64,000 nucleotides of DNA from Bacillota bacterium (GTDB lineage: Bacteria > Bacillota > Bacilli > Paenibacillales > NBRC-103111), in NCBI GenBank assembly GCA_023386955.1, contig JAEWIS010000044.1, positions 248,001 to 312,000 on the forward strand, written 5' to 3'. Below are positions 16,609 through 24,979 of this stretch, one piece after another (the stretch's first letter is position 1; every line of letters begins with the position of its first letter). The notes under the pieces are model-generated. The model was not told the origin of the DNA. It searched no databases and was given only the letters and a program-made list of their open reading frames with translations. Both the position numbers and the translations under genes were made by a program.

Positions 16609-17172
16609 ATGAGAGGCAGACAATATGCAGCGCATATCTTGAAGGAGCTGGAGCTGACACTCAGCCAACTCGACAACGTGGACATGCAGGCTATGGCTGA
16701 ACAGATTCTCCAGTCTGAGAAAATATTCGTTGCCGGGGCAGGCCGTTCCGGTTTGATGGGCAAGGCATTTACTATGCGGCTGATGCAAATGGGATTGCAC
16801 GCCTATACGGCGGGGGAGACGGTTACTCCGGGAATTGGCCCGAAGGATATGCTGCTGCTGTGTTCAGGGTCTGGTGAAACGGGAAGTTTGCTGCTGATGG
16901 CCAAAAAAGCTGCAAGCGTAGGAGCAAGGATTGGACTGGTTACAATTAAGCCCCAATCCTCCATCGGGCAATTGGCGGGTGTTACCGTTCGAATCCCGGC
17001 ATCGGTGAAGGAGGATACCGCTTCTTCCCGCGCAGCGTTTACCATCCAGCCTATGGGTTCGCTGTTCGAGCAAGGTCTCTTATTGGGGCTGGACACCCTG
17101 GTGTTACTGTTGATGGATAAGAAAGGCGTCTCCGGTTCGGACATGTTCAGCAGACATGCCAACCTGGAATAA
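16609..17172 (+). CDS. hxlB: 6-phospho-3-hexuloisomerase
   Basis: 187 residues. It isomerises the hexulose 6-phosphate made by HxlA to fructose 6-phosphate, linking formaldehyde removal to glycolysis. SIS domain with AGAGRSGLMGKAF at about 43-55 and the phosphosugar loop CSGSGETGSL at about 85. Usual length. It starts five bases after hxlA and ends at a terminator. Confidence 0.95.
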   Translation: MRGRQYAAHILKELELTLSQLDNVDMQAMAEQILQSEKIFVAGAGRSGLMGKAFTMRLMQMGLHAYTAGETVTPGIGPKDMLLLCSGSGETGSLLLMAKKAASVGARIGLVTIKPQSSIGQLAGVTVRIPASVKEDTASSRAAFTIQPMGSLFEQGLLLGLDTLVLLLMDKKGVSGSDMFSRHANLE

Positions 17173-17182
17173 GCGAAGCGAG

Positions 17183-17219
17183 GACCGGGATTCTGATTCA
17201 TCAGGATTCCGGTCTTTTT
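17183..17219 (+). terminator. Terminator of hxlAB
   Basis: GACCGG...CTGA pairs with TCAG...CCGGTC around a TTCA loop; five T follow. Confidence 0.9.
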
Positions 17220-17245
17220 GTACATATATGGTTGATAGATCCTTT

Positions 17246-17275
17246 TTGCATCTGCGGCCTGCTGTAGTGTAGTAT
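17246..17275 (+). promoter_or_regulatory. Candidate promoter of the HxlR-family gene
   Basis: TTGCAT (17246) and TAGTAT (17270) 18 bp apart, downstream of the hxlAB terminator. It suggests separate transcription of the regulator. Confidence 0.45.
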
Positions 17276-17327
17276 GAAGAGATATCCTAGATTCGTCCGA
17301 AAAAAATGATGAGGGGAGACCTGGTTC

Positions 17328-17690
17328 ATGGCCGCCGAGGTGAAGGAACGCATCAATTTGAAGGAAATCAACTGCGAGAAGGAGTTGACTCTTGCTGTAA
17401 TAGGCGGCAAATGGAAGCTCATCATATTATGGCATCTTGGGCTGGAAGGCACCAAACGGTTCAGCGAGCTGAAGCGTCTGATCCCCCACGTAACCCAAAA
17501 AATATTGATCAACCAGCTGCGTGAGCTGGAGGAAGACCAGCTGATCCAGCGCAAGATATATGCCGAGGTGCCGCCGCGGGTGGAATATTCCCTCTCGGAA
17601 TATGGTCAAAGCTTGATGCCCTTATTGCGGGCGATGTACGATTGGGGCAAGAATTACGGAGAAAATGTAATCTGGAAAATAGAAGAGTAG
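17328..17690 (+). CDS. HxlR-family transcriptional regulator
   Basis: 120 residues. The HxlR-type winged helix covers almost the whole protein: [18 protein letters not shown] at about 15-32, then [17 protein letters not shown] and the wing [11 protein letters not shown]. One cysteine (Cys15) precedes the domain, at the position where redox- or aldehyde-sensing members carry it. In Bacillus subtilis HxlR activates hxlAB in response to formaldehyde and is divergent; here the gene follows on the same strand. That it controls hxlAB is inferred from position. Confidence 0.88.
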   Translation: MAAEVKERINLKEINCEKELTLAVIGGKWKLIILWHLGLEGTKRFSELKRLIPHVTQKILINQLRELEEDQLIQRKIYAEVPPRVEYSLSEYGQSLMPLLRAMYDWGKNYGENVIWKIEE

Positions 17691-17700
17691 TAGAATTATA

Positions 17701-17730
17701 GCCCCCCCTTGAACGGGAGGGCGTTTTTGT
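17701..17730 (+). terminator. Terminator of the HxlR-family gene
   Basis: GCCCCCCC/GGGAGGGC stem with T tail, between convergent genes. Confidence 0.75.
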
Positions 17731-17745
17731 GTGATCACCGGCTAT

Positions 17746-18699
17746 TCAAGCGAACAGTAAATGGGCTTTTACCGGGAAAAAATATTCCACCTGTCTGTAG
17801 CCTAAGAGCCCGTAAGTATCGGGTCTGGTTACATGAAACATAACCGGATGCCCGGGCCGTTCATCGTAAGTCAAGTTATCATGTTGGGCGAGCCATTCCT
17901 TGATGCCATTGTACGCCTTCATCACTTCATTGACGTCGAAGTCATGCACAATCGAGGTGGCATAAAGCCCACCTTCGAATCCGATGATTGCAAAACCCTC
18001 CGTATCCGCTTCAGTCACCCAATCCTCAATGGCGTAATACCAAACCGGACTGCCGCTTTCTTGATCATGGAACATGAAGTCCCTGGGATAAAACCGGTCA
18101 ATGCGCTTGGCGTCTAGACTCGTCCACATGGCTTCGAACCTCTCGTGGTTTTCTCCCGCCTTCACTCCGGAGGTGACCATTCTGCACGCAGGTAAAGCCA
18201 CCAATCTTACGTCCGGCTTTTTCTCCAGCAGTTCTGTCACTTCCAGGAGCCGGTTCATGTTCGACGGTTTGCCGATATAGTCCACGTGGATTAACCGGGA
18301 TTCAATATCCTTCGCTTTATCGTAAATCAACCGCACATCCGAATCGGAGCTGAAGTCCATTTGTTCGATTTGATGGATAAATGCCAGTACAATCTCCTTT
18401 AGTTCGTGTAATAGCGCCACCTCATCGTCTATATGCTCCACCTTCTTACTGAGGACCTCCAACACTACACTTGAGCCGGTCGCGCTGAAAATGGACTGGA
18501 TATCCCGTATGCTGATATTGAGCTTGCGCAGGATAAGAATTTGCTCCAGCCTTTTCATGGCGGCTTCGTCATACATTCTGTACGCATACTCGTCACTTCG
18601 TACGCTGCTGATAAGGCCCATGTCCTCATAATAACGGAGAGTCCGGGACGTAATATCGTATTTAGCGGAAACCTCCCGGATTTTCAAGAAACTGTCCAT
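17746..18699 (-). CDS. MerR-family regulator with GyrI-like effector-binding domain
   Basis: 317 residues. The MerR HTH at 1-75 (LKIREVSAKYDITSRTLRYYEDMGL) is followed by a helical linker and a C-terminal 150-residue GyrI/AraC-effector-type ligand-binding domain, the plan of BmrR-like multidrug sensors. Its own promoter has the 19-bp spacer of MerR-activated promoters. No pump gene adjoins it; downstream it converges on the HxlR gene. Confidence 0.85.
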   Translation of the reverse strand: MDSFLKIREVSAKYDITSRTLRYYEDMGLISSVRSDEYAYRMYDEAAMKRLEQILILRKLNISIRDIQSIFSATGSSVVLEVLSKKVEHIDDEVALLHELKEIVLAFIHQIEQMDFSSDSDVRLIYDKAKDIESRLIHVDYIGKPSNMNRLLEVTELLEKKPDVRLVALPACRMVTSGVKAGENHERFEAMWTSLDAKRIDRFYPRDFMFHDQESGSPVWYYAIEDWVTEADTEGFAIIGFEGGLYATSIVHDFDVNEVMKAYNGIKEWLAQHDNLTYDERPGHPVMFHVTRPDTYGLLGYRQVEYFFPVKAHLLFA

Positions 18700-18736
18700 G
18701 ATCCAATCTCCTCCCTAACCTTGGCGATATGCCATC

Positions 18737-18767
18737 ATTATAATAGCTTCCCCAAAGGCAGAGTCAA
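18737..18767 (-). promoter_or_regulatory. MerR-type promoter with 19-bp spacer
   Basis: Reading leftwards, TTGACT (18767-18762) and TATAAT (18742-18737) are exactly 19 bp apart, pointing to autoregulation by the MerR protein encoded downstream. Confidence 0.75.
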
Positions 18768-18865
18768 AGGCTTAACGGTTCGGCTGTTGGTTTCATAAAC
18801 CGATTGTTTGTCCAACCTCACACCATCCTAATCGTGGATACATGTGCTTTGTTTGTGATCACTGC

Positions 18866-20128
18866 CTACATAGAAGCCCGCATGGTGAACACTCCGTTTT
18901 CGGCGAAGAAATCGCAGAGTCCGCCCAGCTTCTCGATGGTCATTACCATACTTTTGACGCCAAAACCTTGCTCGATTTCCGGTCTGACCGGGAGTCCGTT
19001 TGCAAAAAGAATCTGTCCGTTATAGGAGTTCTGAATCTGCAGGAAGATTCTGGACATCTGCCGGTGGGCAACCAGTGAAACAAACCGTTCTCCGTTTACC
19101 TGCTCGCAGGCGCGCAGGGCATTCTCCAGCCCATTGGCCAAAATGACACACAGGTCCGTTGCGTGAACGCCGATATCCGGGGCAAGGTCCGCTTTGCAGA
19201 TTAGCTTGATATTGGCTTTTTTTGCCTTTGTCGCGTAGGAGGATAGGATCAGATTGACGGTTTCATTCTCACAGTACCGGATGATGGAATTCCGTTCAAT
19301 CTCACTGCTGGCTTCCTCAATGTAAGCGCGGGCTTCCTCCAGCTTGCCGTTCTGGAGACAAGCATCCACAAATTGGAGGTGATGGCGCAGATCATGATGA
19401 TAGACGGCAGCCTGCAGCTGTGAGCGGCGCAGACTCTCCAGCTTCATCAGTCCTTGATTGGCCAAAACGGAGAGAATCTGGCGCTCCTTCTCAAGCTCGT
19501 GCCGGTTTTGCATTTCGTTGGTATGTATCACCACAAACAAATAATAACAAACGGCCATAACGGAGGGCATAAACTCTACCGTAACGAAGATTTCGTTATG
19601 CAGGATATCGGTGTATACGGTCGTAATATAATCAAACAGATAATAAGCGGTCGGCACTACGGCAAAAAAAAGCACGGAACGGCGGGGGTTGCACATTAGC
19701 TTCTGCATCTGTGGGGCAACATAACGGATCAGAATGATCAGGAGAGGGAGCGTCATCGCGATTTGTACCGCATAATTTACGGTCATATCATGAAAGAGTA
19801 AAAGCGTTATTGTTCCGAAACAGCGCCGGGCCTGGCAGCAGAGATAGGCGGATAACACGGAAACGGCAGACAGCACCCAGGGTTTCTTGAAATAGACAGC
19901 CAGAGCCATAATCAGCGGCAGATGGGTAATGAGCGGATAAAGCTCTTTTGTACGCTCCAGTCCCCATGTATGATAAAAAACCGCCTGGATGAGGGTAAGC
20001 AGGAGGAAGAGGAGCAGAACCGCGATCCGGTTTTTTTTGTTGTGATCAACACCGGAGAAAGCAACGGATAACACCACACCGAACAGCAGCACGGTCAGAT
20101 AGTTGATCTGTTCCACTGCAGCAAGCAT
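18866..20128 (-). CDS. GHKL-type sensor histidine kinase (LytTR pair 2)
   Basis: 420 residues. Six membrane helices in the first 200 residues, a short coiled region, then YHHDLRHHLQFV with the phospho-acceptor His at about 240 and the ATPase N-box LANGLENALRAC near 335. AgrC/CitA-like layout without a large extracellular sensor. Its ATG directly follows the stop of the response-regulator gene (TGAATG), so the two are translationally coupled. It is not closely similar to pair 1 outside the conserved boxes. Confidence 0.88.
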   Translation of the reverse strand: MLAAVEQINYLTVLLFGVVLSVAFSGVDHNKKNRIAVLLLFLLLTLIQAVFYHTWGLERTKELYPLITHLPLIMALAVYFKKPWVLSAVSVLSAYLCCQARRCFGTITLLLFHDMTVNYAVQIAMTLPLLIILIRYVAPQMQKLMCNPRRSVLFFAVVPTAYYLFDYITTVYTDILHNEIFVTVEFMPSVMAVCYYLFVVIHTNEMQNRHELEKERQILSVLANQGLMKLESLRRSQLQAAVYHHDLRHHLQFVDACLQNGKLEEARAYIEEASSEIERNSIIRYCENETVNLILSSYATKAKKANIKLICKADLAPDIGVHATDLCVILANGLENALRACEQVNGERFVSLVAHRQMSRIFLQIQNSYNGQILFANGLPVRPEIEQGFGVKSMVMTIEKLGGLCDFFAENGVFTMRASM

Positions 20129-20857
20129 TCAGGCATGCCCCCCCTCAAAGGGCAGGGAAAGAAACGCCCGCTTAATGGAATCGAAACGGCCGCGTGAAAG
20201 CGGAAGGATATCCTTTGTCATCATGGTGATTTCCTTGCCGGTTAAGGATTGTACATGCCTCAGATTGACCATGTATGACCGGTGTATCTTGACAATAAAG
20301 GGATAAGGCGACAGCTTTTGCTCCAGCTCGGACATGCTGCCCGGCCCATCCAGGACCCTGCCCGTGGCCAGGTGGTAGTATATGGTTTTGTTGATAATCT
20401 CACAATAGGCAAGCTCCGCAATAAATAGCCTGGCGATACTTCTGTGGTTATGGACCACAATGCTGCTGGAGCGCTCTGCCTGAATTTCCTTGCAGGCCTT
20501 GTTCATGATGCGGAAGAAGGTATTCTCGCAGAGAGGCTTTAGCATATAGAAGTACGCATCAACGGCGTAACTGGCCACTGCAAATTCGGAGCTGGAGGTC
20601 AGAAAGATGATTTTCACATGATCGTTCCCCCGCCTGATTTCGGCTGCCGTCTCCAAGCCGTTTAAGCCGGGCATCATTACGTCCAGAAGAATAATATCAA
20701 AGGCGGGGCGGCGTTCTGCAGCATCAGCAAGCGCGAAGCCCGATTCGTATATTGTGCAGGACAGCTCCACACCGCTGCTGGCGGCAAATTGCTCGAGCAG
20801 CTTGCGGAGGTTTGCGGCTTCCCTTCGGTCATCCTCGCAAATCGCAATATGCAGCAT
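20129..20857 (-). CDS. LytTR-family response regulator (pair 2)
   Basis: 242 residues from the ATG at 20857, chosen for GGAGGG eight bases upstream. Receiver domain with CEDD at 6-9, phospho-acceptor Asp in DIILLDVMMPG at about 57 and Lys in MLKPL at about 108. LytTR domain at about 140-240 (PFIVKIHRSYMVNLRHV). Upstream lie two direct repeats 21 bp apart, the spacing expected for LytTR binding, so it probably regulates its own operon. Confidence 0.9.
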   Translation of the reverse strand: MLHIAICEDDRREAANLRKLLEQFAASSGVELSCTIYESGFALADAAERRPAFDIILLDVMMPGLNGLETAAEIRRGNDHVKIIFLTSSSEFAVASYAVDAYFYMLKPLCENTFFRIMNKACKEIQAERSSSIVVHNHRSIARLFIAELAYCEIINKTIYYHLATGRVLDGPGSMSELEQKLSPYPFIVKIHRSYMVNLRHVQSLTGKEITMMTKDILPLSRGRFDSIKRAFLSLPFEGGHA

Positions 20858-20930
20858 ACCGGGCCCTCCTACCCAATACTTCAGAAGTAAGTTTACCATA
20901 GGAAAAATTGGATGTCATGATAGAAAACAT

Positions 20931-20962
20931 ACATTTTGCGCTATTCCGGTGACGTTTTGCGC
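20931..20962 (-). promoter_or_regulatory. Paired direct repeats, candidate LytTR operator
   Basis: On the plus strand ACATTTTGCGC (20931-20941) and ACGTTTTGCGC (20952-20962) agree at 10 of 11 positions and start 21 bp apart, i.e. two helical turns. They sit 74 to 105 bp upstream of the LytTR regulator start, a usual activator position. Confidence 0.6.
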
Positions 20963-21064
20963 ATTCGTTCCCCATAAAACTCCCGTCCATGCTACGCTCG
21001 ATGGTATGACAGGCAAGATAAGAATGGCACAGCAACCATATGCTGAAAAAAGGTGGATGAGGCG

Positions 21065-21781
21065 ATGGACCTGACTAGGTTGAAGGAAGCGGAGGAACGG
21101 TTTTTGATTCTCTATCCAGGGGGGATTATGAATCCTCTTATGCTGGAAATTGCCCAGAAACGCGAGGGTAAACATCTGGTTAAGCTGGCGCAGAAAAGCT
21201 TCTCCATGGAGCAATTCGATTCACCAAGCCATATTGCGGATAGTATGGGTGTCATTGTGGGCCAGTCCCCTTTCATTTCGCTCTTCGAAAAGGTGAAGCT
21301 CCAGGAGGCCATCCATTTCATGCACGACAATCACAAACAGCAATTATCTGCCGGCATGCAGGAATTCTTGTATGGTAATCAGAGATCGGGATTTCATCAG
21401 ATAACGTCTGTGCTGGACGGGTATAAAATGGCGAAATGGCCGGTGTTGACGGTGTGTCCAAGCTATTGCCGGCCCTACGAGGAGATCTTCATCCATCCGG
21501 TAACTGCCAGGAAGGTAATTGACTATTATCAGTTGGAGGGCCTTACCTACTGTGCCTCCCCGGCGTATGATTTTTATAGGGCGTACCGGGAACATATCCT
21601 TTTCTTAAAAAACCAAGCGGACCCTTCGTTGCAGGGGGATAATGAGGATTTTTGCCGGTTTTTGATCATGTCGACGAATCTTTATCATTCATCCGCCCCT
21701 CAGTTTCCTGTAGGCGCTAGGGGACATCTGAAAGCGGGTCTGGAAAACACGGGCGAAGGTGGCGTAGGAGGTGTAGGCTAA
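21065..21781 (+). CDS. Hypothetical protein
   Basis: 238 residues from the ATG at 21065; the ATG at 21053 gives four more residues, and the GGTGGATGAGG upstream fits neither perfectly. Soluble, no signal peptide; family not recognised (features: RFLILYPGGIMNPLML, KLVKLAQKSF, CPSYCRPYEEIF). The last 25 or so residues turn glycine-rich and low-complexity (GEGGVGGVG), and the stop falls exactly where a different frame begins to encode an SGNH-hydrolase-like tail, so the 3' end may be a rearrangement junction. Confidence 0.65.
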   Translation: MDLTRLKEAEERFLILYPGGIMNPLMLEIAQKREGKHLVKLAQKSFSMEQFDSPSHIADSMGVIVGQSPFISLFEKVKLQEAIHFMHDNHKQQLSAGMQEFLYGNQRSGFHQITSVLDGYKMAKWPVLTVCPSYCRPYEEIFIHPVTARKVIDYYQLEGLTYCASPAYDFYRAYREHILFLKNQADPSLQGDNEDFCRFLIMSTNLYHSSAPQFPVGARGHLKAGLENTGEGGVGGVG

Positions 21782-21861
21782 CCCTGCGCGACGGGCTGGC
21801 AGACGACGGCCTCCACCCCCATGTGCAGGTGGACGCTATTATGAGTCGGGCGTTGGTCTGA
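21781..21861 (+). pseudogene. SGNH/GDSL hydrolase C-terminal remnant
   Basis: A 26-codon stretch reads TLRDGLADDGLHPHVQVDA and IMSRALV then stop, resembling block V (DGLHP) of SGNH esterases. No upstream body or start remains. It stands between a hypothetical gene and a half FFRR repeat, 180 bp before an intact SGNH-family gene. Confidence 0.4.
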
Positions 21862-21927
21862 TGTTGGCTAACGACTCTGTAAGAGCATATTTTGTTGAGA
21901 ATGGCCTCGAAAGGCCTCCCGGGATAA

Positions 21928-22005
21928 AGAATAGCGTGGCTCAGATTCGTTACATTTTCAAACCTACTGATTTTCGCCAAGTAAGGCCTGTGATATTATT
22001 AGAAT
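21928..22005. repeat. Half FFRR element (two reverse units only)
   Basis: AATAGCGTGGCTCAGATTCGTTA (about 21930) and GTAAGGCCTG...ATTAGAAT (about 21980) correspond to the two reverse units of copy 2. The forward units are missing. Confidence 0.6.
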
Positions 22006-22042
22006 CTCGATACATATCAAACTGATTAAGTGAGGTGCCACT

Positions 22043-22645
22043 ATGGGAACGAATACAACTATTCTCGCAATAGGAGACAGCAATACATACGGAGCAGGCG
22101 TAGAGCGGAACGAAGCCTACCCGGCCCAATTGGAGAAGAAGCTAACTAACAACGGCTACTCCTGCAAGGTCATGAATAAGGGGATTAACGGAAATACCTC
22201 GAAGGACGGCGCAGCAAGACTGGGGGAGGCTTTAGCGGAGTATCAACCGGATATTGTGATCCTGCTTTTTGGTGTGGCCGATTTGAGAAGAGGCTCCAGC
22301 ATCGAGGATATTTATCATAACTTGTCAGAGATGATTGAACGTGCGAGAGGTGCCGGAGCTCAGGTCATTATCGTAGGATACCAAGGTTATCCGGCTGATG
22401 CCGGGTTGGAAGAAAAGCTCCAAAACATTGCCCAAAAAGGCGGAGTTACATTAAAGAATGACTTTTTTGAGATGTATGCTCGGTTGTCCCGAGATTATCA
22501 GACGGATCTGATTCCTAATTTCCTGGAAGGTGTATTAGGTGCTGAAGGCACACTCCAAGATGACCAATTTTCTCATTTAACAGGTAAAGGATATGCGATT
22601 TTTGTGGAGCAGCTTTATCCCGTGGTGGTTAGGAACATCAGATAA
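22043..22645 (+). CDS. SGNH/GDSL-type hydrolase with altered block III
   Basis: 200 residues, TesA-like and without a signal peptide. Block I is GDSNTYG (nucleophile Ser about 13), block II has GINGNT, block V region DQFSHLTGKGY supplies a candidate His. Block III reads LFGVADLRRG where TesA has GGND: the oxyanion-hole Asn is Ala. Length and spacing match the single-domain family of thioesterase/lysophospholipase/acetyl-esterase enzymes. Activity may be reduced or altered by the substitution. A terminator follows. Confidence 0.8.
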   Translation: MGTNTTILAIGDSNTYGAGVERNEAYPAQLEKKLTNNGYSCKVMNKGINGNTSKDGAARLGEALAEYQPDIVILLFGVADLRRGSSIEDIYHNLSEMIERARGAGAQVIIVGYQGYPADAGLEEKLQNIAQKGGVTLKNDFFEMYARLSRDYQTDLIPNFLEGVLGAEGTLQDDQFSHLTGKGYAIFVEQLYPVVVRNIR

Positions 22646-22677
22646 CTACCGGTACTCTCGGGGAAAATGAACAGTAG

Positions 22678-22720
22678 GCCGTTAACACTGGGGACCCTCC
22701 CGCATGTTAGCGGCTTTTTT
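22678..22720 (+). terminator. Terminator of the SGNH hydrolase gene
   Basis: GCCGTTAACA/TGTTAGCGGC stem and six T. The stem resembles the terminator at 7573. Confidence 0.85.
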
Positions 22721-22850
22721 GGCGTACGCCGTTTGAGATCCTTGGATCCTCCTCCGCTAATAAATTTTTAAAAAGGCCTTGAAAAGTATTTTTAATCATT
22801 ATACCATTTTTGTGAAGGTACTCTTTATCACTCGAGGAGGAATGGATGGT

Positions 22851-23825
22851 ATGGATCAGAGGAAATTAAGGGAGCTTGAACAGATAATCAGCAGGGATTA
22901 TAGTAATATCGCAGGGATTGTTGTACAACAAAACGGCATCACATGCTTGGAGCACTACTTCAACGGCTATACCGCCGGTAACGCTCTTCATGTGTATTCG
23001 GTGACCAAAAGTGTGTTCTCCGCGTTGATTGGGATCGCCATGGGTAAAGGCCTAATTCGCAGTGTGGACCAGAAGGTACTGGACTTTTTCCCGGACTATG
23101 TGGTGAAAGCTGGGGAAACCACCATACAAAACGTGACGATCAAACATTTGCTGACCATGACGGCTCCCTATAAATACGAGTTGGAACCATACCAGGAGTT
23201 TTTTGCCAGTGAGAATTGGATGAATGCTGCCCTGGATTTATTGGGGGGCGATGGGCCAATCGGCGAATTCACCTATTCAGCCATTGTCGGAACCCACATC
23301 TTATCCGGCATTCTGGCTCAGGCAACGGGACAATCCATACTGGAGTTTGCGACGGAGCATCTATTCTCACCGCTGGGTATCCAGGTTCCGCACAATGTAG
23401 TGCTGCGTAGTGAAGAAGAGCATTATGCCGTGATGAACGATAAGAATACAACCGGATGGGTCGTTGACCCCCAAGGGATTAATACTGCTAGCTGGGGACT
23501 TTTCCTGACATCTGGGGATATGGCGAAACTGGGCCAGCTGTATGCAGACGGCGGTATCTGGAATGGCGAACAAATTATCCCGGCCGGTTGGATCGAGGAA
23601 AGCACTCGGGAGCATAGCCGCTGGGGGGAGCTCTCGTATGGATACCTTTGGTGGATTATAAACGAAGACGAGCAAATCTACGCCGCCATGGGAGACGGAG
23701 GAAACGTCATTTATATCAATGCTAAGAAAAAATTGGTCGTTTCCATCGCGTCGCTTTATGTGCCGGAGGTGAAGGACCGGATTGAGTTTATTATGACGCA
23801 TATTGAGCCGATATTTGAGAAGTGA
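22851..23825 (+). CDS. Serine hydrolase, beta-lactamase (class C/PBP4-like) family
   Basis: 324 residues from the ATG at 22851, ten bases after a strong GAGGAGG; the ATG at 22842 is too close to that site. Catalytic SVTK (SxxK motif) at about residue 50, then the Y-containing motif FTYSAIVGTHIL near 145 (usually YSN; the Asn is Ala here). GDGGNVIYI near 290 stands where the third, HxG-like motif falls. No signal peptide, so it is probably a cytoplasmic esterase-like member rather than a resistance enzyme. Substrate unknown. Confidence 0.82.
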   Translation: MDQRKLRELEQIISRDYSNIAGIVVQQNGITCLEHYFNGYTAGNALHVYSVTKSVFSALIGIAMGKGLIRSVDQKVLDFFPDYVVKAGETTIQNVTIKHLLTMTAPYKYELEPYQEFFASENWMNAALDLLGGDGPIGEFTYSAIVGTHILSGILAQATGQSILEFATEHLFSPLGIQVPHNVVLRSEEEHYAVMNDKNTTGWVVDPQGINTASWGLFLTSGDMAKLGQLYADGGIWNGEQIIPAGWIEESTREHSRWGELSYGYLWWIINEDEQIYAAMGDGGNVIYINAKKKLVVSIASLYVPEVKDRIEFIMTHIEPIFEK

Positions 23826-23859
23826 GTCTGAATTTGACAAAAACCGAGAGGGTGCCCCT

Positions 23860-24711
23860 GTGAAAAAGCCATTTGATGAAAAAGCCTTGCCTCTGGAGGT
23901 AAGGAAGCAGTATAAGGAAAATAAAAAGGCTCTGACAAACATCTTAGCCTATTTAGAAGAGCATGATCAGGATGTTGGGCTGGAAAATGTGCAGCTTGCG
24001 CTTTTTATCAGTTACATTGAAATTGAATGTGCCCTTGAAGTATATGTGGATGATGTCGGCAGCACCCTGCAAAAGGTCCGTGCGAGACTGGAACAATTCC
24101 CTGACTCCCCTCAGGCCGTCACATATCTAAAAGAGCTGGAGAAGCTGGAGAAGGCGGAAAAACGGAGAAGAAACCGGCTGGATAAGCTGATGGCAATGGA
24201 TTTTGATTCGTTGGACCTGCGCGACAAAAAAGATGTTGCCTATGAATTATCCGACTCCAAGAATGCGAAACACAGAGCCCTCGGTGCCCGGTATTTTCTG
24301 AAGCTGTATCAGCAAACGAATGATCTTCATTTGTTTTGCAATTATGCGACAACCCTCTATCAATCTGGTAGTAAAATTGAAGCCCTGAAGGAATTTGAGA
24401 GAATCGAGGAAATGTTCAAAACAGAGGTGTACCCTAATAAGAGTTTTGTCATGAACAGTATTTATGAAAGCCGAATGGATTTTTATAAGCATGACCGCCT
24501 GGAATTCCGGAAGCATTGGGATGCGGCCAAGGCTGATCCATACCTGCAAGAGAGTACCTTTCATTTTCCAGGTTATCTCGGGTACATAACCGACTTCGCT
24601 GAAATTAGCTGGGAGTTTGGCTATATGGATATGTTTGACGAGCTGGTGGACCTCATGAAACAAGAAAGGCTGCCTTTCCCGCCAAAGGTAAAGGCGTATT
24701 ATGAGGGGTGA
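23860..24711 (+). CDS. Helical-repeat (TPR-like) hypothetical protein
   Basis: 283 residues from the GTG at 23860, seven bases after GAGAGGG; a longer TTG start would overlap the hydrolase gene. Basic N-terminus, then helical pairs that look like tetratricopeptide repeats (ALGARYFLKLYQQTNDL, TTLYQSGSKIEALKEFERIEEM). Probably a cytoplasmic protein-binding protein; family not named with confidence. In line with the serine hydrolase gene 34 bp upstream, likely one transcript. It is the last balanced-composition gene before the AT-rich island. Confidence 0.65.
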   Translation: MKKPFDEKALPLEVRKQYKENKKALTNILAYLEEHDQDVGLENVQLALFISYIEIECALEVYVDDVGSTLQKVRARLEQFPDSPQAVTYLKELEKLEKAEKRRRNRLDKLMAMDFDSLDLRDKKDVAYELSDSKNAKHRALGARYFLKLYQQTNDLHLFCNYATTLYQSGSKIEALKEFERIEEMFKTEVYPNKSFVMNSIYESRMDFYKHDRLEFRKHWDAAKADPYLQESTFHFPGYLGYITDFAEISWEFGYMDMFDELVDLMKQERLPFPPKVKAYYEG

Positions 24712-24979
24712 GGGGGATTCTTCTAAGAGAAAGATTCCTGATATTTGAAACCTTATTTGTATGATGATATTGTGAAGTTATAAATGAATAACCTAGTTGT
24801 TAGTAAATTAATAGGTATTTTAGAAGATTCATGGAGTAGTCATAAGAGGATTTATGTATATAATGTCGAATAAGTAACTTCTGCAATAAAAAATAATATG
24901 TTAAAATGTATCGTTCAGATTTTTTTGTCATATCCTAGTATAATGAATATACAATAACTTTTTGGAAAGGAGGAATGAA
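24712..24979. other. AT-rich leader of the ATPase-protease operon
   Basis: No supported gene. A TATAAT lies at 24939-24944 without a good -35. The sudden rise in A and T marks the left edge of the island that ends near 28700. No direct repeat or integrase was found at the edges. Confidence 0.4.

Noticed and set aside
24781..24870. 29-codon frame ahead of the AAA ATPase gene
   Set aside because: No ribosome binding site and AT-rich chance composition.
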